Of a DNA stretch of 64,000 nucleotides, positions 36,601-47,755 are shown one piece after another; within the stretch, counting starts at the first letter, position 1; the number at the start of each line of letters is the position of its first letter. Both the position numbers and the translations under genes were made by a program. The stretch comes from Dicaeum eximium. Lineage: Eukaryota > Chordata > Aves > Passeriformes > Dicaeidae. Where the stretch lies: the NCBI GenBank assembly GCA_013396995.1, contig VWZP01004506.1:3812459-3876458 (forward strand). Reading direction: 5' to 3'. The notes beneath the pieces were generated by a model. That model made no database searches and had not been told where the DNA came from. It saw nothing but the letters and a program-made list of their open reading frames with translations.

Positions 36601-39600
36601 AGAAAAGCTTGCAAGCATCTTCCTTTGCTGTACTCTCCTGGGAAGCACTATTTTCACCCAATGAGTCAATATTTTCTACCTTATCAGCTTGTCTCCCAAT
36701 TTATTTTTATATAGCCATGGGGTATCACTGATATGCTGAACTCCAGGTGCCTGAAACTATAAAGTCCTGACATTGATATCCTTGAATGACTAACACCGTT
36801 ACTGTCACTCTGTGCTCTGAAACTCATTTGCTTGGACACTGTGGAATAGGTTTCCCATGCAGGCAGTGCCCATAACCAATGAAAAGGGTGCTTCAAAGAC
36901 AGAAGAGTTTTGCTACCTCTTTGCAATTTTACCTCATATTCCAAAGTCTGACATCAGGGAATGCCTGTGACTTTTAGCCTGGCTCCTCGCTGAACACTGG
37001 CTGAGAACACTCAGGGAATGACTCACTGGGGTAAATCTTAATCTAGGAAAGAATTTCTGTTTTGCCTTCTGCTTTTAATTTGGATTGGCATTTCCCACAG
37101 AAGTGTACTAAGGAGGTACATTCACTGTTAACTTCTAATTCACCCCAGGATGGTTTAGTAGGTGTTACCTTGCTTTCACGTCTTTGTCAGTAGCTGATGG
37201 TGTGGTGGGACCAGCACACAGGGAAAGTCTCACTCCAAGGGGAGTCATGCATTGATCCTTGCTTGAATTCAGAAAAGGAGACAAAGAGAATATCAGTGAT
37301 AGCACCTAGGAAGATGGAGGCACATCTTTGACTTGATGGAGTCAGATTGGGAACATCTTTGTCCCTTGGGAAAAGCCACTGTCAAGAGCTTCCCAAGAGA
37401 AGGATATCAGCAATGGAGAGACAGGGACAACCGAGCTGGATCAGAAGCCAATTTTATTGAGAATAAAAAGGATTTATATAGGGTATACTTGTATGACAAA
37501 GATTCTATTTTTGGTAACAATTTCCCATTGATGATACATTCTACATGACATCAATACCTGGTAACCATTACAAAGTTTCACAACATGTTTCTTGGTCACT
37601 TCTACCCCAGTTACCTGTGTTTGTCTCTCCCATGGTTTCCACTTCATCAGGCCTAAGATATCAGGCTGCTTTATCAGTTCCATTGTACTCCCAGTCTTAT
37701 CTCCCACAGAAGGAAGACAGCCATATGATCTTGCAGTGTACTTCACACTACAGAATGTGAAGAAAAAAGCACAGAGGAAAAACTCCAGACTCAACTGTCC
37801 TTTTTCTAGGAGAGGAATTTGAGGAAGGTGTGGTTCAAACCACTGAACTTTATAGATCATAGGTGAGGAAGTATCAGAAAAGTATGACAAGTATTGCCCA
37901 AGACAGGAACTGGAGATAACACAAAAGAACAGTGCCAGTCACCTTTGATTTAAGATTATTTTTCCCATAAGACTCTACCAAGAGAATGTTTATTGACATT
38001 TCTTGTCATAATGAGAAATAATTTCAAAGATATTCCTAGGAGGGATCTAGTAGTTCAGTTACTCCTCTGAAACAAGGGAAATGCATCTTCTACTCAGTAT
38101 TCTATGTGGTGTAGAGTAGGATTTGAAGCTACATCTTCAGAAGTGCTGTGGGCCCCTCATCACACTGGACAAATCTTTGTCTGACCCACTAAGTGTGGAA
38201 CCATTTAGACAAATATCTGCTGTAACAAGAGCATGAAACAGAGCTAGGCAGAGCAATCCACTCTTTCCCAGATACTGGTGAGTGTGTCACACTGAAGCAG
38301 TGAGTACCAGGAGCTGCAGGTGAACACCTCAGTGTCTCACTCTGGCCCTCAGAATGCAGGATTCATTCACCTACGCTCTCGATTCACGTCATACAGATAG
38401 TAAGGACTACCAAGGTGATTTTGATAATGTCTTCTCAGAAACCACTTCTCTCTCTGAGTCCTTTGGATATAGGAAAACCTGCTGTGCACCCTCTCAAATT
38501 TTCCATTTATATTAGAGAAGCTGCCTCAGAAAAACAGAATGACCTTTATGGTTTTTTTTCCCTAAAAGTGCCGTGCAGCCAGAGGAATGTTGGATGGACT
38601 GGAGATAGAAGAATTTATATGGTTCATGCCATTAGGGTTGGTAAAAACAACAGGGATTGTATATGCCTGCAGTGTCTTTCCTAAAATATAGCTTTGACAT
38701 CAGAGGTGTTTGCTGTCCCCACAACAATTGGAAAGGCTGGAGCTGTATTGTATTAGGCCCTTGATTTCACTGCAATGACAAGGGTGAAATGCAAATGCAT
38801 AATTCTAATGCAGAGTAATAATAACTTTAGTTGGATGACCAGTAAATGTGTAGAATGATCTAATAGGTGGATTCATCAGAGCTGTGGAATCCTAAAATCA
38901 CCAGAGGCAGATTTTCAAGTCAGCAGATTAGAAAAGAGAAAATATCATTATCTATGCCACAGTTATACTCTCCCATTTATTTGAGGAGGTCTGGCTCTTA
39001 GAATCTGAACTGTCAAGGCAGAGGAAACACTCCAGAGACCCTTTGGCTAAATGAGACCTGAACCTACATAGTTCCTCCTTAGCTTGATGGGTTGCAGGTA
39101 AAAGCTACACTTAAGTACTGGGAAGTGGGCTGTGAGGATTAACTGACTGTCCAGGGAGAATGGAGTAAATTTCTTGCATTTCTGCCTCATACTTTTAAGA
39201 AAGAAAAAGGTGATGTTTCTCTGTTCAGAGAAATGAGACTGCCAACAGGGAAAGAGACCCCTTTGCATTAAAAGGAGCAATTGCAGAAGGAAGGTTGTTG
39301 GCTCTCATAAAGGCCTGGGAGCACAAAAGAAGGGAGGAAGGCTTTGGGTGAAGAAGTGCTGCACTAAGAAGGCAGGAGCAAAAAGATATTCTTGTTTGAA
39401 TGTTTCATGACATATAGCTAGGATAAATTCATTCTCAGGATTGATTTCTTGCTCTCCTCCGTCCTGGGTCCTGTCAGAGCTGTTTGGAGCTGTGTTGGGA
39501 ATGGGCTGTTTGGTCAGAAATCTCCTTTACTTGGTTCTGTCTCATTCCAGGTGCCTTGCTGATGGAAGTTTATGTGTGGTGACATGTGGCATGTCACCCA

Positions 39601-39677
39601 CCATGGTGGAAACATCATCAGGAACTCCCTATGCACAGCTTCCAACTGGCTTCACAGGGCTGGAGCTAACGAAGGAA

Positions 39678-39742
39678 TTATACTCTATGATGCTTGTAGG
39701 TTCCTTCCGAATGATGATATTCTGTGATTCTCTGATCTCTGC
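39678..39742 (+). mobile_element. CR1 3' terminal fragment
   Basis: A short sense CR1 tail: 'ctatgatgcttgtaggttcc' followed by 'gatattctgtgattctctg', matching the last 60 or so bases of CR1. Sequence just upstream (39440-39677) may be degraded CR1, but I cannot show it. Confidence 0.65.
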
Positions 39743-41085
39743 CATCTACCCCAATCAGGCTCTCTAGTGGGCACAGGAGCCCAGACAAAACAAGGACCAG
39801 TTTAGCTACCACAAAGTTCACTACTGCATGGGATTAAGGATCCCATGATTAAGCATACCATGGATTTTGAATGACAGAAATACTAGCTCAGCCCAAACTA
39901 TCCAAATATTTCTCTGCAGCTGCTTATTGAAAGTTTTTTTTTCTTTATTCCATAATGATGTGCAGCCTGAGCTCACAGGGATAAGCCCTGCTATCAGTCT
40001 CCTTGCCTAAACTGAGAAACACTGTCCTACAAGAACATCTAAGGCTGAACCTCAGACTGGCAGAGAGATGGGATGAATATGTCTCCAAGCTGATACCACT
40101 TTGGCATCTTGCAGTGCCTTTAAGGGATCTGTTTTGACTGAAATCCAGAAACTTTTCTGACTTAGCCACAACCAAAAAATCATCCCTGATGTTTATTTCC
40201 TCTCTTTGAATGAGTTTCTGTTTCCAGTTGCCAAATACCCACATGCATCCTCCTGAAGACAATGAAACTTAGCAGATATTGTTCTACATGTAAGATTTTC
40301 AAGTCAGAGATAAGATTGAAGCGAAAGTTTTGTTATTGAGTAACCTCCTCTTCTCTCTGCCTATGCATAATTGACTTCTTGTTCCATTTTGCCCTGTTTT
40401 TAATGACTAAAATGAAGCACTGCCTACATGGACATGTTTCTCCCTAGCTGACAAACATTATCATGAGTCTATTTCTTAGAGGACAATCTACAGGTAGTTT
40501 TGCTCTGTGTCAGTCTCTACCTTCTGTTTCTCTCCCCCCATATAAAATAACTCTTATTCTATCTCCAGAACAAAATAACACATATTCCAATATGTGTGTG
40601 TCAATAACTGCTTAACTTTCCATTTGCCCTCCTTCCAGGTAGTCTGTTAAAGCCTTTCCTTTTTTCCCATACTGAAATATTTAAGTTTACCTTGACATGC
40701 TGTTGTGTTATGGAAAATTTTTTTTCTCCTTTCGTGTCATGTGAACAGCAGAACAGGAAGTCAGTACTGAGTAGTTGTAAAGATAGGCTGGCTCATGGGT
40801 GGTAAATCGAAATAATTTTTTTCCTTCAGTTATATTGTTGCTGTTTCTGTGGTCTCAGACAGATTGAGCATTTTCTGTTGAAGGACTTGGGTGCCATCCT
40901 TATGCAGACGGTGCCAGCTGTAATAGGGGAAAGCCCCACAGGATCTTGATAAGACAGACAGATTTGGGCACTGCTAACAGGGTCTGCTTGCAGTACCAGA
41001 CATGGCAAACAATGAACCCAGGCCCAGGTCCCTGGAGGGGTTTTAGCTGTGGGCAGAAGATGATGGAGCAAGGAATGGGACTGGA

Positions 41086-41152
41086 GATTGGGCTACAAAA
41101 ACATTGGGCCACAAAAGGATTGGGCCAAAACAGGTTTGGGCCCCTAAATTCA
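41086..41152. repeat. Short tandem repeat, about 16 bp x 4 (ATTGGGCC-type)
   Basis: Successive units 'gattgggctacaaaaac', 'attgggccacaaaagg', 'attgggccaaaacagg' and 'tttgggcccctaaatt' share a TTGGGCC core at regular spacing. They are diverged, so the array is not recent. Confidence 0.8.
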
Positions 41153-41870
41153 TCCAGTAGAGAACCCTAAAGCCAGGCTAGGGACAAGTTCAGAATACAT
41201 CTGAGGATTTGGATCCATCCAGGATAGGAGATACCTGCAGTGTAGGTTAAAGGTCCATCCAGGAGTCAGACCCAGAGACTGGTGCTCCTACCACAGAGCA
41301 TGAGCAGGGGCTGAAGCTCCAGGACTGAGCTGAAAACCTGGGCCCAAGGGCAGAGAGCACAGGTGGAGTCCCAGAGGAGCCTGGTCAGTGACATTTATAC
41401 CCAACAGTGCTCCCAGGGCTCTGACACTCAGCCACTCAGGGCGAAAAATGATTGAAGGTTACAGCACCTACGCCTTTTACCCATGTTCACATGATAATTG
41501 TGATAATTGAGCTCCATTAAAGCTGTTAAGGACCAAAAGCTTAAAAAAATCTACCTGAACACAGGCCATGGGTTATTGACCACACACAGACATATCTGAG
41601 ACATCCAGCTGAAGCTGGCAGGAGACCATGTGCACATCCCTGAAGCCCTGGAGGCCAGGTGAGAGTCCCTAGGACCACTAAGTGGCCCCAGGCACCCCTG
41701 TCAGACTGTCATGTTGTCAATGGCTGCTGCAGACATAGAGAGATAGACAGTTCATAGCATCCAACTCAGAGGCAGATTGCCACTATCTAGGTTTATTTTA
41801 GATACCATGAAGAACCTGTATTGAAAACTCAAAATGGAGATGAGAACTTTCCAGGATGATATGATAATAT

Positions 41871-41902
41871 TTTCTTTTTTTTTTTGTTTGTTTGTTTGTT
41901 TG
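41871..41902. repeat. T-run and (TTTG)n microsatellite
   Basis: A T-run followed by five TTTG units. Confidence 0.93.
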
Positions 41903-43079
41903 TCATGCTCAGCTCTCAAAGACTTTATTGCATAATGATTTTTTTCAGATAATTCATGTTCTTTCTTTTACCTCTTCTTTCACTGCACAGAAGAATCAAC
42001 CCCTGAACTCAGAGAAGGACAGCGATTTTTTAGGAACGTGGACAGCAGGTGGGAAAGAATGTTTTCTTGAAAACATTCTTGAGTGTTTATCTTGAAAAAA
42101 TCTCTGGTCCAGCCCTTTTCATTCCTAGGCAGTTATGTGTTTCAGCCTCACGCTTGTATTGGTGCTATAGTCCTAATCCTCATTTTCAGAAAGAGCTGTG
42201 TTACGCTGGCAATTCCTTCTTGACCATGGAAACCAGGATGCTGACAGATAAACTTGTCCAGAAAAGAGAGCAGTGCACTTAAACTATAATCATCATGAGT
42301 CACTACAGCAGCTCTTTGGAACCAAGGGAAGTGTTTAGACTTGTCCTCCATTTTCCATAAAAAGACAGAATGTTCTTCAGAAATCAGACAATATAAAAAA
42401 AATAATTACCTCAGTAGCCCTAAATTTGCTTCTACTAAGTTGTTTTGATATAAGTTTCTCATCTAGCACTTGGAATGATCTTGTTTAAGATAAGATTCTT
42501 TGAGAATTTTAACATCAGGAAAGGTAAAATGGAATTAATAATCCAGTCTAATCCATGGTAGCACAACTACACCAAAGTTCAACACCTCAAAAAAAAAATT
42601 GCAAAGCTCTCAATTGGTCTTTCCTTGATGAAACTTTTGGTAGATCATGACTCATTTTGGGTTCTCTTTCTTAAAGCTCATTTGAGACAGAGGGAAAAAG
42701 AACAAAGTCCTGTTAAGAACTATAAAGTATGCCATAAGATGTTCTGTTGAGGAGACAACTGTATTAATGTAGCCTGTAATTTTAAAATCTCTTCACGATA
42801 AACCTTGAAAGGTGACCAATGTGGGACTTGCTCTTGAGGAAGTTCTTCCCCCAGCCCGTCATGTCTGATCCTACATGCTCAATGCACATAGGTGCATACA
42901 AGAAACTGCATTTGCACTGGACAATTGTAGTAGGATGCCAGGTACCCATCAAAGCCTCTCTCTCACTCCCCTCTGCAGGTGGACAGGGGAGAGAAAATAT
43001 AACAAAAGGTTCATGAGTTCAGGTAAGGACCAGGAGGGATCACTCCCCAAATACCATCATTGGCAAAACAGGCTCGACT

Positions 43080-43940
43080 TTAGAGATTAATTAAATTTAT
43101 TGCTAAGAAAATCAGAGCAGGATAATGAGAAGTAAAATAAAATTTTCAAAACACCTTTCCCTCACCCTCCCTTCCCAGCTCTACCTCCGTCCCCAGCAGT
43201 GCAAGGAGACAGGGAAAGGGGGTTATGGTCAGTTCATCACAAGTTGTTTCTCCCTCTGCTCAGGGAGAGGAGTTGTTCCCCTGCTGCACTCTGGAGTCCT
43301 TCCCACGGGAGACACTTCTCCATTAACTTCTTCAACTTGGCTCCATCTCATAAGCAACATCTCCCTGTGACCTGCTGCAACATGAGTCCATCCCACGGGC
43401 AAGGGTTTCCCTCAAACTTCTGCAGCAAGGGTCACTCTTGCATGGGGTGCAGTCCTTCAAGGACAGGCTGCTCCAGCCTCCCTCCACGAACCTCCCATGG
43501 GGTTACAGCTTCCTCTCAGGCATCCATCTGCTCTGGTGTGGGTCTTCTCCATGAGCAGTAAGTGGATCTCTGCATCCCCATGGATCTCCATGGGCATGCA
43601 GGGCTAAAGAAGAATCAGCTCTGGCATCTGGAGCACCTTCACCCCCTCATTCCTCACTGACCTTGGTGTTTGCAGAGTTGTTCCTCTCACTTATTCTCAT
43701 TCCACTCTGGCCACAATTACATCTGTGCAATAACTTTTTGTTTATCTTTCTTCTTCAATATGTTGTCACAAAGGTGTTACCACCCTTTCTAATTGTCCCA
43801 GCCTTGACCAACAGCACATCCATCTTTGGAGACACCAGAGACTGGCTCTGCCAGACATGAAGGAAGCTTCTGGCAGCTTCTCACAGAAGCCACCCCAGTG
43901 ACCCCTCATTACCAAAGCTTGGCCATGCAAACCCCACACA
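43080..43940 (-). mobile_element. Solo LTR of an endogenous retrovirus-like element (ERVL-type, songbird family)
   Basis: About 860 bp that I recognise as a repeat common in songbird genomes. Read on the minus strand it begins TGTGTGGGGTTTGCATGGCC at 43940. It continues with the complement of 'agcttctcacagaagccacc', passes several diverged repeats of a 'gtcc-tcccacggg' type (43290-43520), and ends near 'gagcaggataatgagaagt' (43112) and a TTTATT-rich end. It begins with TG as retroviral LTRs do. No gag, pol or env coding sequence lies next to it, so it looks like a solo LTR left by recombination. The family name is from memory and uncertain; the interspersed-repeat call is firmer. Confidence 0.65.
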
Positions 43941-44772
43941 GCTGTAAGCTGTTCACTGGCATAGTCAACAAGGTTTCACCCAAAAGGGCAGGGAAAACCC
44001 TTTGTAACTTCTGCATTGAACACCTAATAAGATATAGAAGCAGCTGTAGTCCATATTTTAGATCATTAGTTTTAATGGTCTGTTCAGTTCAGTGCCCAAC
44101 AGATAAAAATAAGTCTAGAAGAACCTCAGATACCTACCTAGGAAATGCAAGGCACAGCAGACTAATTGGACTGAAAGAGGTGCATGGCAGGACAGAGCTG
44201 CTTTGATGTGAGATAACCCCTTCCCATCATGGACCATCTCCTCACATTCACAGCTGCCCCTCCAAACTCCTTGTACCAGACCTGGCTGCTTGGATCCTCC
44301 TGCACAGCCAATATCTGCAGCAAAGCATGAAACCTGGGAGCTATTAGCATGGAAATGAGCTAATTTGGGTGTGGGGAGTTAGTTCTTTTTCATTATTTCT
44401 CCTTCCTTCACTCTTACCCATTTGTGGCAGAATTGGTGAATTTTTCCTCTCCTTCTTAGAAAAGGACAGTGAAACTTATTAGGTTTGTACATGACAGTTT
44501 CTCTTTTTTCAGGATTTCTATTCTTATCCTCTTCAATTGTAGAATGACAAAATTGTCAGGCTCCTACTAACCTTTTACCAGTCAGAAGCATATGTCAGGT
44601 TGTTTTGTATCATTAGTGTCTTAAAGTAGTCTGGAAGTTGGGAACATTGAAATAGAAATTGTGACTTTTCTCTCAGAGGAACTTAAAGGGAGTGCTAATG
44701 TACTTGAACCAGATTTAATTCCTCCCAGTTGCACTGCTACCCAAGGCTGTAAAAGCCAGTGAACAGATGAAC

Positions 44773-45268
44773 CACAGAATCATACACTATCCTGAGCTGG
44801 AAAGACCCACAAAGATCATCGAGTCCAACTCCTGGCTCTGCACAGAATCATCCCAAATATCACACCTTGTATGCTCCTGAGAACATTGTCCAAATTCTTG
44901 AACTCTGCCAGGCAGGTGCTGTGACCACTTCCTTGGAGAGCCTGTTGCAGTCCCCAAACACTCTCTGGCTGAAGACCCTTTTTCCAGTATCCAACCTAAA
45001 CCTCCTCTGACAGCTTCAGGCTGTTCCCTTGGGCCCTGTCACTGCTCACCACAGAGCAGAGATCAGTGTCTGCCCATCCTCTTCCCCTCATCAGGAGGTT
45101 GTAGCTGCAATGAGTTCTCTCCTCAGTCTCCTCTCCAGGCTAAACCATCTAAGTGACCTCAGCTGCAACTCCTGTGCCTTCCCCTCCAGACCCTTCACCA
45201 TCTCTGCAGCCCTTCTTTGAATGCTCTCTAATAGCTTTAGATATTTCTTATATTGTGAGTTAGGCTTG
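44773..45268 (-). mobile_element. CR1 LINE fragment
   Basis: Antisense CR1 opening 'accacagaatcatacactatc', then 'aagatcatcgagtccaactc', 'aacctaaacctcctctgac', 'ctctccaggctaaaccatc' and 'cccttctttgaatgctctc'. The order and spacing fit CR1 3' UTR and distal coding sequence. The open frame on its minus strand (45091-45354) is decayed reverse-transcriptase text, not a gene. Confidence 0.9.
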
Positions 45269-47574
45269 TCACTGAGAAAATTTCCTCCTGCCTCTTTGCA
45301 ATCCTTCAGATGTCTTCTAGCTGTTTTGAAGACAAAAACTCTTCCATATGGCACTCTAATTGCACAATAAAAGTGATTTAATTGGAAATAATTACTTTGT
45401 TTTCAAAGTATCATAATTATTTCAGCCCAGAGCCAGCTTTTGGAATAGTGTTTTGTAAAAGACTTCACAGATGATGGAGCTGTCTGGTTAATTTTTAACT
45501 ATTGTCTATATCCTTCAATTTACCTACTTGGTATTGTTTATATAGCTGCAAGGAACGGAGACAAAGTGTTGTTAGTAAAAGCAGTCAGAAATGAAATGAG
45601 GACAGATAAAAAATATCTTCAAAGAAAATATCAGAAGGCCTTGAAAGAACAAAGAAGGCTTAGGGGAAGTGCCTATTTATCTGTCTGCAGCCAAGTACAC
45701 AGACATGTTGGGCTTTTCTACAGTTCGCGGGTCTGAGATCAAAAACTAAAAGAATACTTTACAAACCATTTCTAAGAACAGTTCTGGGGAAATCCAGAGC
45801 TGGCATAGGGGAGTAAGTGGGGCAGGAAAAGAGCTGTTTAAGGGAGATATTTCAGGAATGAACCCAAGAGAAGCAAAGGACGATGAGGAAGCTTCAGGCA
45901 ATGAACCCGGTTCTTTGAGTCAACAAGGAGCATTTAAAACTTGGGAGGAGATTTTGAACTTTAGTTAGACGTAATAGTGCTTCACTCTTGGGCTAACTCT
46001 CTCCTCTGGCATCTGTTTGAGTAAATAAGCAATCCTACATTTTGACAAAACTCCTTTTTCCTCAGCAGCTGGTCAAAAGCTTCCCAGAGGAGACTCTTGG
46101 AGGTGGAAATGTGGCTGAGAGAGTGAGACCAAGCTGCAAAGCAGCTGGACCTTGACAGAAATAAGAAAAGAAGTGCTGGTTGCCTGACAGAAGTGTTTAA
46201 AAGGGACTTAAAGGGTGTCATACAGAATATGGTTTACTTCATGATGGAGATTTTTATTTTGGGATAGCTTTGGCGTAAGAGCTATTCTAAAAATACTCCT
46301 TTTAGAGCTAGTCATAAGACACTCTAAAAGTAAGCAATTCTGCTGCTGAAATGCATATTCACACAGACTTTGGGATTACCTCAATGATTTAGGTGTGACT
46401 CCACATTAGCAGCTGTACTGATGCAACTTTCACCTGTATATCAGTTTGTGGTGCTGTCTCTGCATTTCTGCTGTCACTCAGTACATCTGAGCTACAGTTT
46501 AATACCCCTTCAGAGGCATCATCTCGTGGAATCAATTATCCTGGTGTGATGTGGATTGCTAAGGTCATTCTGTTGTTAATTAATTGGTCGTGCCACATTA
46601 AGATAATCTCCCTAAAGTTCTCTGCATTGCAGATTAATGTGAGCTTCTCCATAGACCCAGCAGTTTGAAGTGTCTCACCAGTAATCTAAATGACACTCAT
46701 GTGCTGGGTTGGTAGTTATTCTCTCTATTGCAGGAGGGAAAGATTTCAATAATGTTTCAGCTGTGTTTGGATGTCTGTTGGAAATGCTCCCCCTGAAATA
46801 CCAAATGAAATCCATGTGCTATAAAGAAATTAAGTAGAGAAGTGAAGATCATTTGGCCATGTTTGAAGAGGTCATGTGAGCATTAGACAGGATTAGACAG
46901 ATGATGAGAAGCAATGAAATGATTGCTTTTTTAAAAAACTTGGATGATAACATTCTGGGAAGACAACTGTAGGGAACCTCTAACTGCTTGACCCCACTAA
47001 GCAACTGACCATATTGTTTTTAATAATCTTCAAATGTAAACTTGGGGAAGTTTATTCACAAACATCATTGCAATTTCCATGGGCAACTAATCATTGCTAT
47101 TATAATCATGCCCAGCTGCAGCTGCCTGCAGCTAAAAATGGAATGCTGAATATTTTTTCCCCTGTAGTTTTTTTTTGTAATTAAGATTCTGATAATTGGA
47201 GCATTATTGTGAGAATGAGAAGTATGAAAGCCTTGCAAAGCTCACCTTGTGATCAAGCTTTTAATCTGAAAAAATTGGCTCAGAGGCTAATGAGAGGCAG
47301 GATTATTCCCTGAATCCTCCACTGCTCTCATTCTTGTTTTGACATTTCTCTTAGGATCCCAGAGTGCTGATACAAATGGCTGTTTCCTTTATCAAGCAGC
47401 GCTTCAAGCCTTTTCTCTGTACTCAATTTATCTAATTTCTCTAATCAGCCCCTTCTCATGAACACTGCTTGTCTTCCTGATCATTGGAAACTCCTTGTTC
47501 TTCAGTTAGGATATAAAAAACATTACATAAAAACCCAAAAATCATCATGAGTGTAGTTAAACACTGGAAGAAAG

Positions 47575-47755
47575 GTTCACAGAGATGGTGGAAGCTCCAG
47601 CCTTGGGGATGTCCAGACCTTGACTGAATCCTAAATCAGGCTCTGAGCTGGCTCACCCAAATTGGAAGCTAGCTTTGACTTGAGCAGAGGAGTGGCACCA
47701 GATACTTTCAGAAATCCTTTCTGACCTAAGGTTTTCTATGATTGTGTCCTTATCC
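47575..47755 (+). mobile_element. CR1 LINE fragment, 3' end
   Basis: Sense CR1 tail of about 180 bp: 'gagatggtggaagctccagc', 'ttggggatgtccagacc', 'cagaaatcctttctgacc' and the terminal 'ttctatgattgtg'. It is diverged and 5'-truncated. Confidence 0.8.

Larger units (their letters stand above)
27261..43079. other. Upstream flank of ADCY8, no gene found (left part)
   Basis: About 16 kb of mostly AT-rich sequence beyond the ADCY8 promoter. Apart from the simple repeats, short tandem repeats and CR1 tail listed separately, I see nothing recognisable. Moderately GC-rich patches at 35220-35420 and 40900-41420 have no coding signature. Reading frames are at most about 138 codons, lack similarity to families I know, and show no splice-consistent neighbours. 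Confidence 0.7.

Noticed and set aside
37380..37830. Possible LTR remnant (agccaattttattgagaat followed by gatttatatagggtatac)
   Set aside because: The T/A-rich start and isolation hinted at an antisense LTR 3' end, but I could not recognise a second boundary or a family.
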